The notes under the pieces were generated by a model that worked only from the letters and a program-made list of their open reading frames with translations, was not told the origin of the DNA and did no database searches. The position numbers were made by a program, and so were the translations under genes. Shown in pieces: positions 6,993 to 7,038 of a stretch of 7,038 nt of DNA. This stretch comes from an uncultured Porphyromonas sp. Its GTDB lineage: Bacteria > Bacteroidota > Bacteroidia > Bacteroidales > Porphyromonadaceae. The stretch spans positions 1 through 7,038 of the forward strand of contig CAMXXM010000077.1 of assembly GCA_947253195.1 (NCBI GenBank). The letters are read 5' to 3'. Within the stretch, counting starts at the first letter, position 1. Every line of letters starts with the position of its first letter.

Positions 6993-7038
6993 CTGTCTCT
7001 TATACACATCTCCGAGCCCACGAGACCGTTATTCTAAT
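6993..7038. other. Illumina Nextera (Tn5) adapter read-through, not genomic
   Basis: Positions 6993-7011 are CTGTCTCTTATACACATCT, the reverse complement of the 19-base Tn5 mosaic end. Positions 7012-7026 are CCGAGCCCACGAGAC, the rest of the Nextera read-2 adapter. The last 12 bases (7027-7038) fit a sample index followed by the first bases of the flow-cell primer site. This is library sequence left untrimmed at a contig end. It keeps the peptidase frame open with no stop, adding about 15 false residues, and should be masked. Confidence 0.97.

Noticed and set aside
6993..7011. A genuine Tn5-type transposon end inserted in the peptidase gene
   Set aside because: The 19-base end is the engineered mosaic end, it continues directly into the Nextera primer sequence, and it sits at the extreme end of the sequence. 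That is library preparation, not a natural insertion.
1..7038. A new defence, mobile or biosynthetic system
   Set aside because: Every gene except the DUF3298 lipoprotein belongs to a well-known housekeeping or secreted-peptidase family, and I found no repeats, integrase, recombinase or clustered unknown genes that would suggest an undescribed system.

Overview
The window looks like chromosomal DNA of a Bacteroidota bacterium, most likely Bacteroidales close to Porphyromonas. The best evidence is the partial gene at the right end, whose protein closely resembles the N-terminus of dipeptidyl-peptidase 7 (family S46) of Porphyromonas gingivalis. Supporting signs are a promoter of the Bacteroidota type (TTTTG, 19 bases, TAAGTTTG), start codons with no clear Shine-Dalgarno sequence, and a RecQ with the long C-terminal extension usual in this phylum. 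The coding DNA is GC-rich, which would suit a higher-GC oral Porphyromonas, but the species cannot be settled from the sequence.

Layout. Positions 1-1891 (minus strand) hold most of a bifunctional RelA/SpoT-type (p)ppGpp synthetase/hydrolase, cut by the left edge inside its zinc-finger region. A 302-base divergent intergenic region (1892-2193) carries a well-formed Bacteroidota promoter for rel, a weaker promoter box for recQ, and several short inverted repeats. From 2194 rightwards, five plus-strand genes follow almost without gaps: recQ helicase, a DUF3298/RsiV-like lipoprotein, rsmG (16S rRNA m7G methyltransferase), a glyoxalase-II-like metallo-beta-lactamase-fold hydrolase, and the start of a DPP7-type peptidase. 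Spacings are 3 bases, a 4-base ATGA overlap, a 1-base TGATG overlap and 21 bases, with no terminator seen, so they probably form one transcription unit.

How they work together. The genes do not form a dedicated pathway. They are housekeeping functions: stringent response, recombination and repair, rRNA modification, a thiol-ester type hydrolase, and secreted dipeptide release for a peptide-fermenting lifestyle. I found no phage, insertion sequence, CRISPR array, toxin-antitoxin or defence module, and nothing that supports a new biological system.

Two points need attention. First, positions 6993-7038 are not genomic: they are the Illumina Nextera (Tn5) adapter read-through followed by apparent index bases, so the DPP7 gene ends artificially and its last apparent residues are false. 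Second, RecQ departs from near-invariant residues in helicase motif V (AFRMTIDKP where AFGMGIDKP is expected) and just before motif VI (YSQETGRAGRDG instead of YYQETGRAGRDG).
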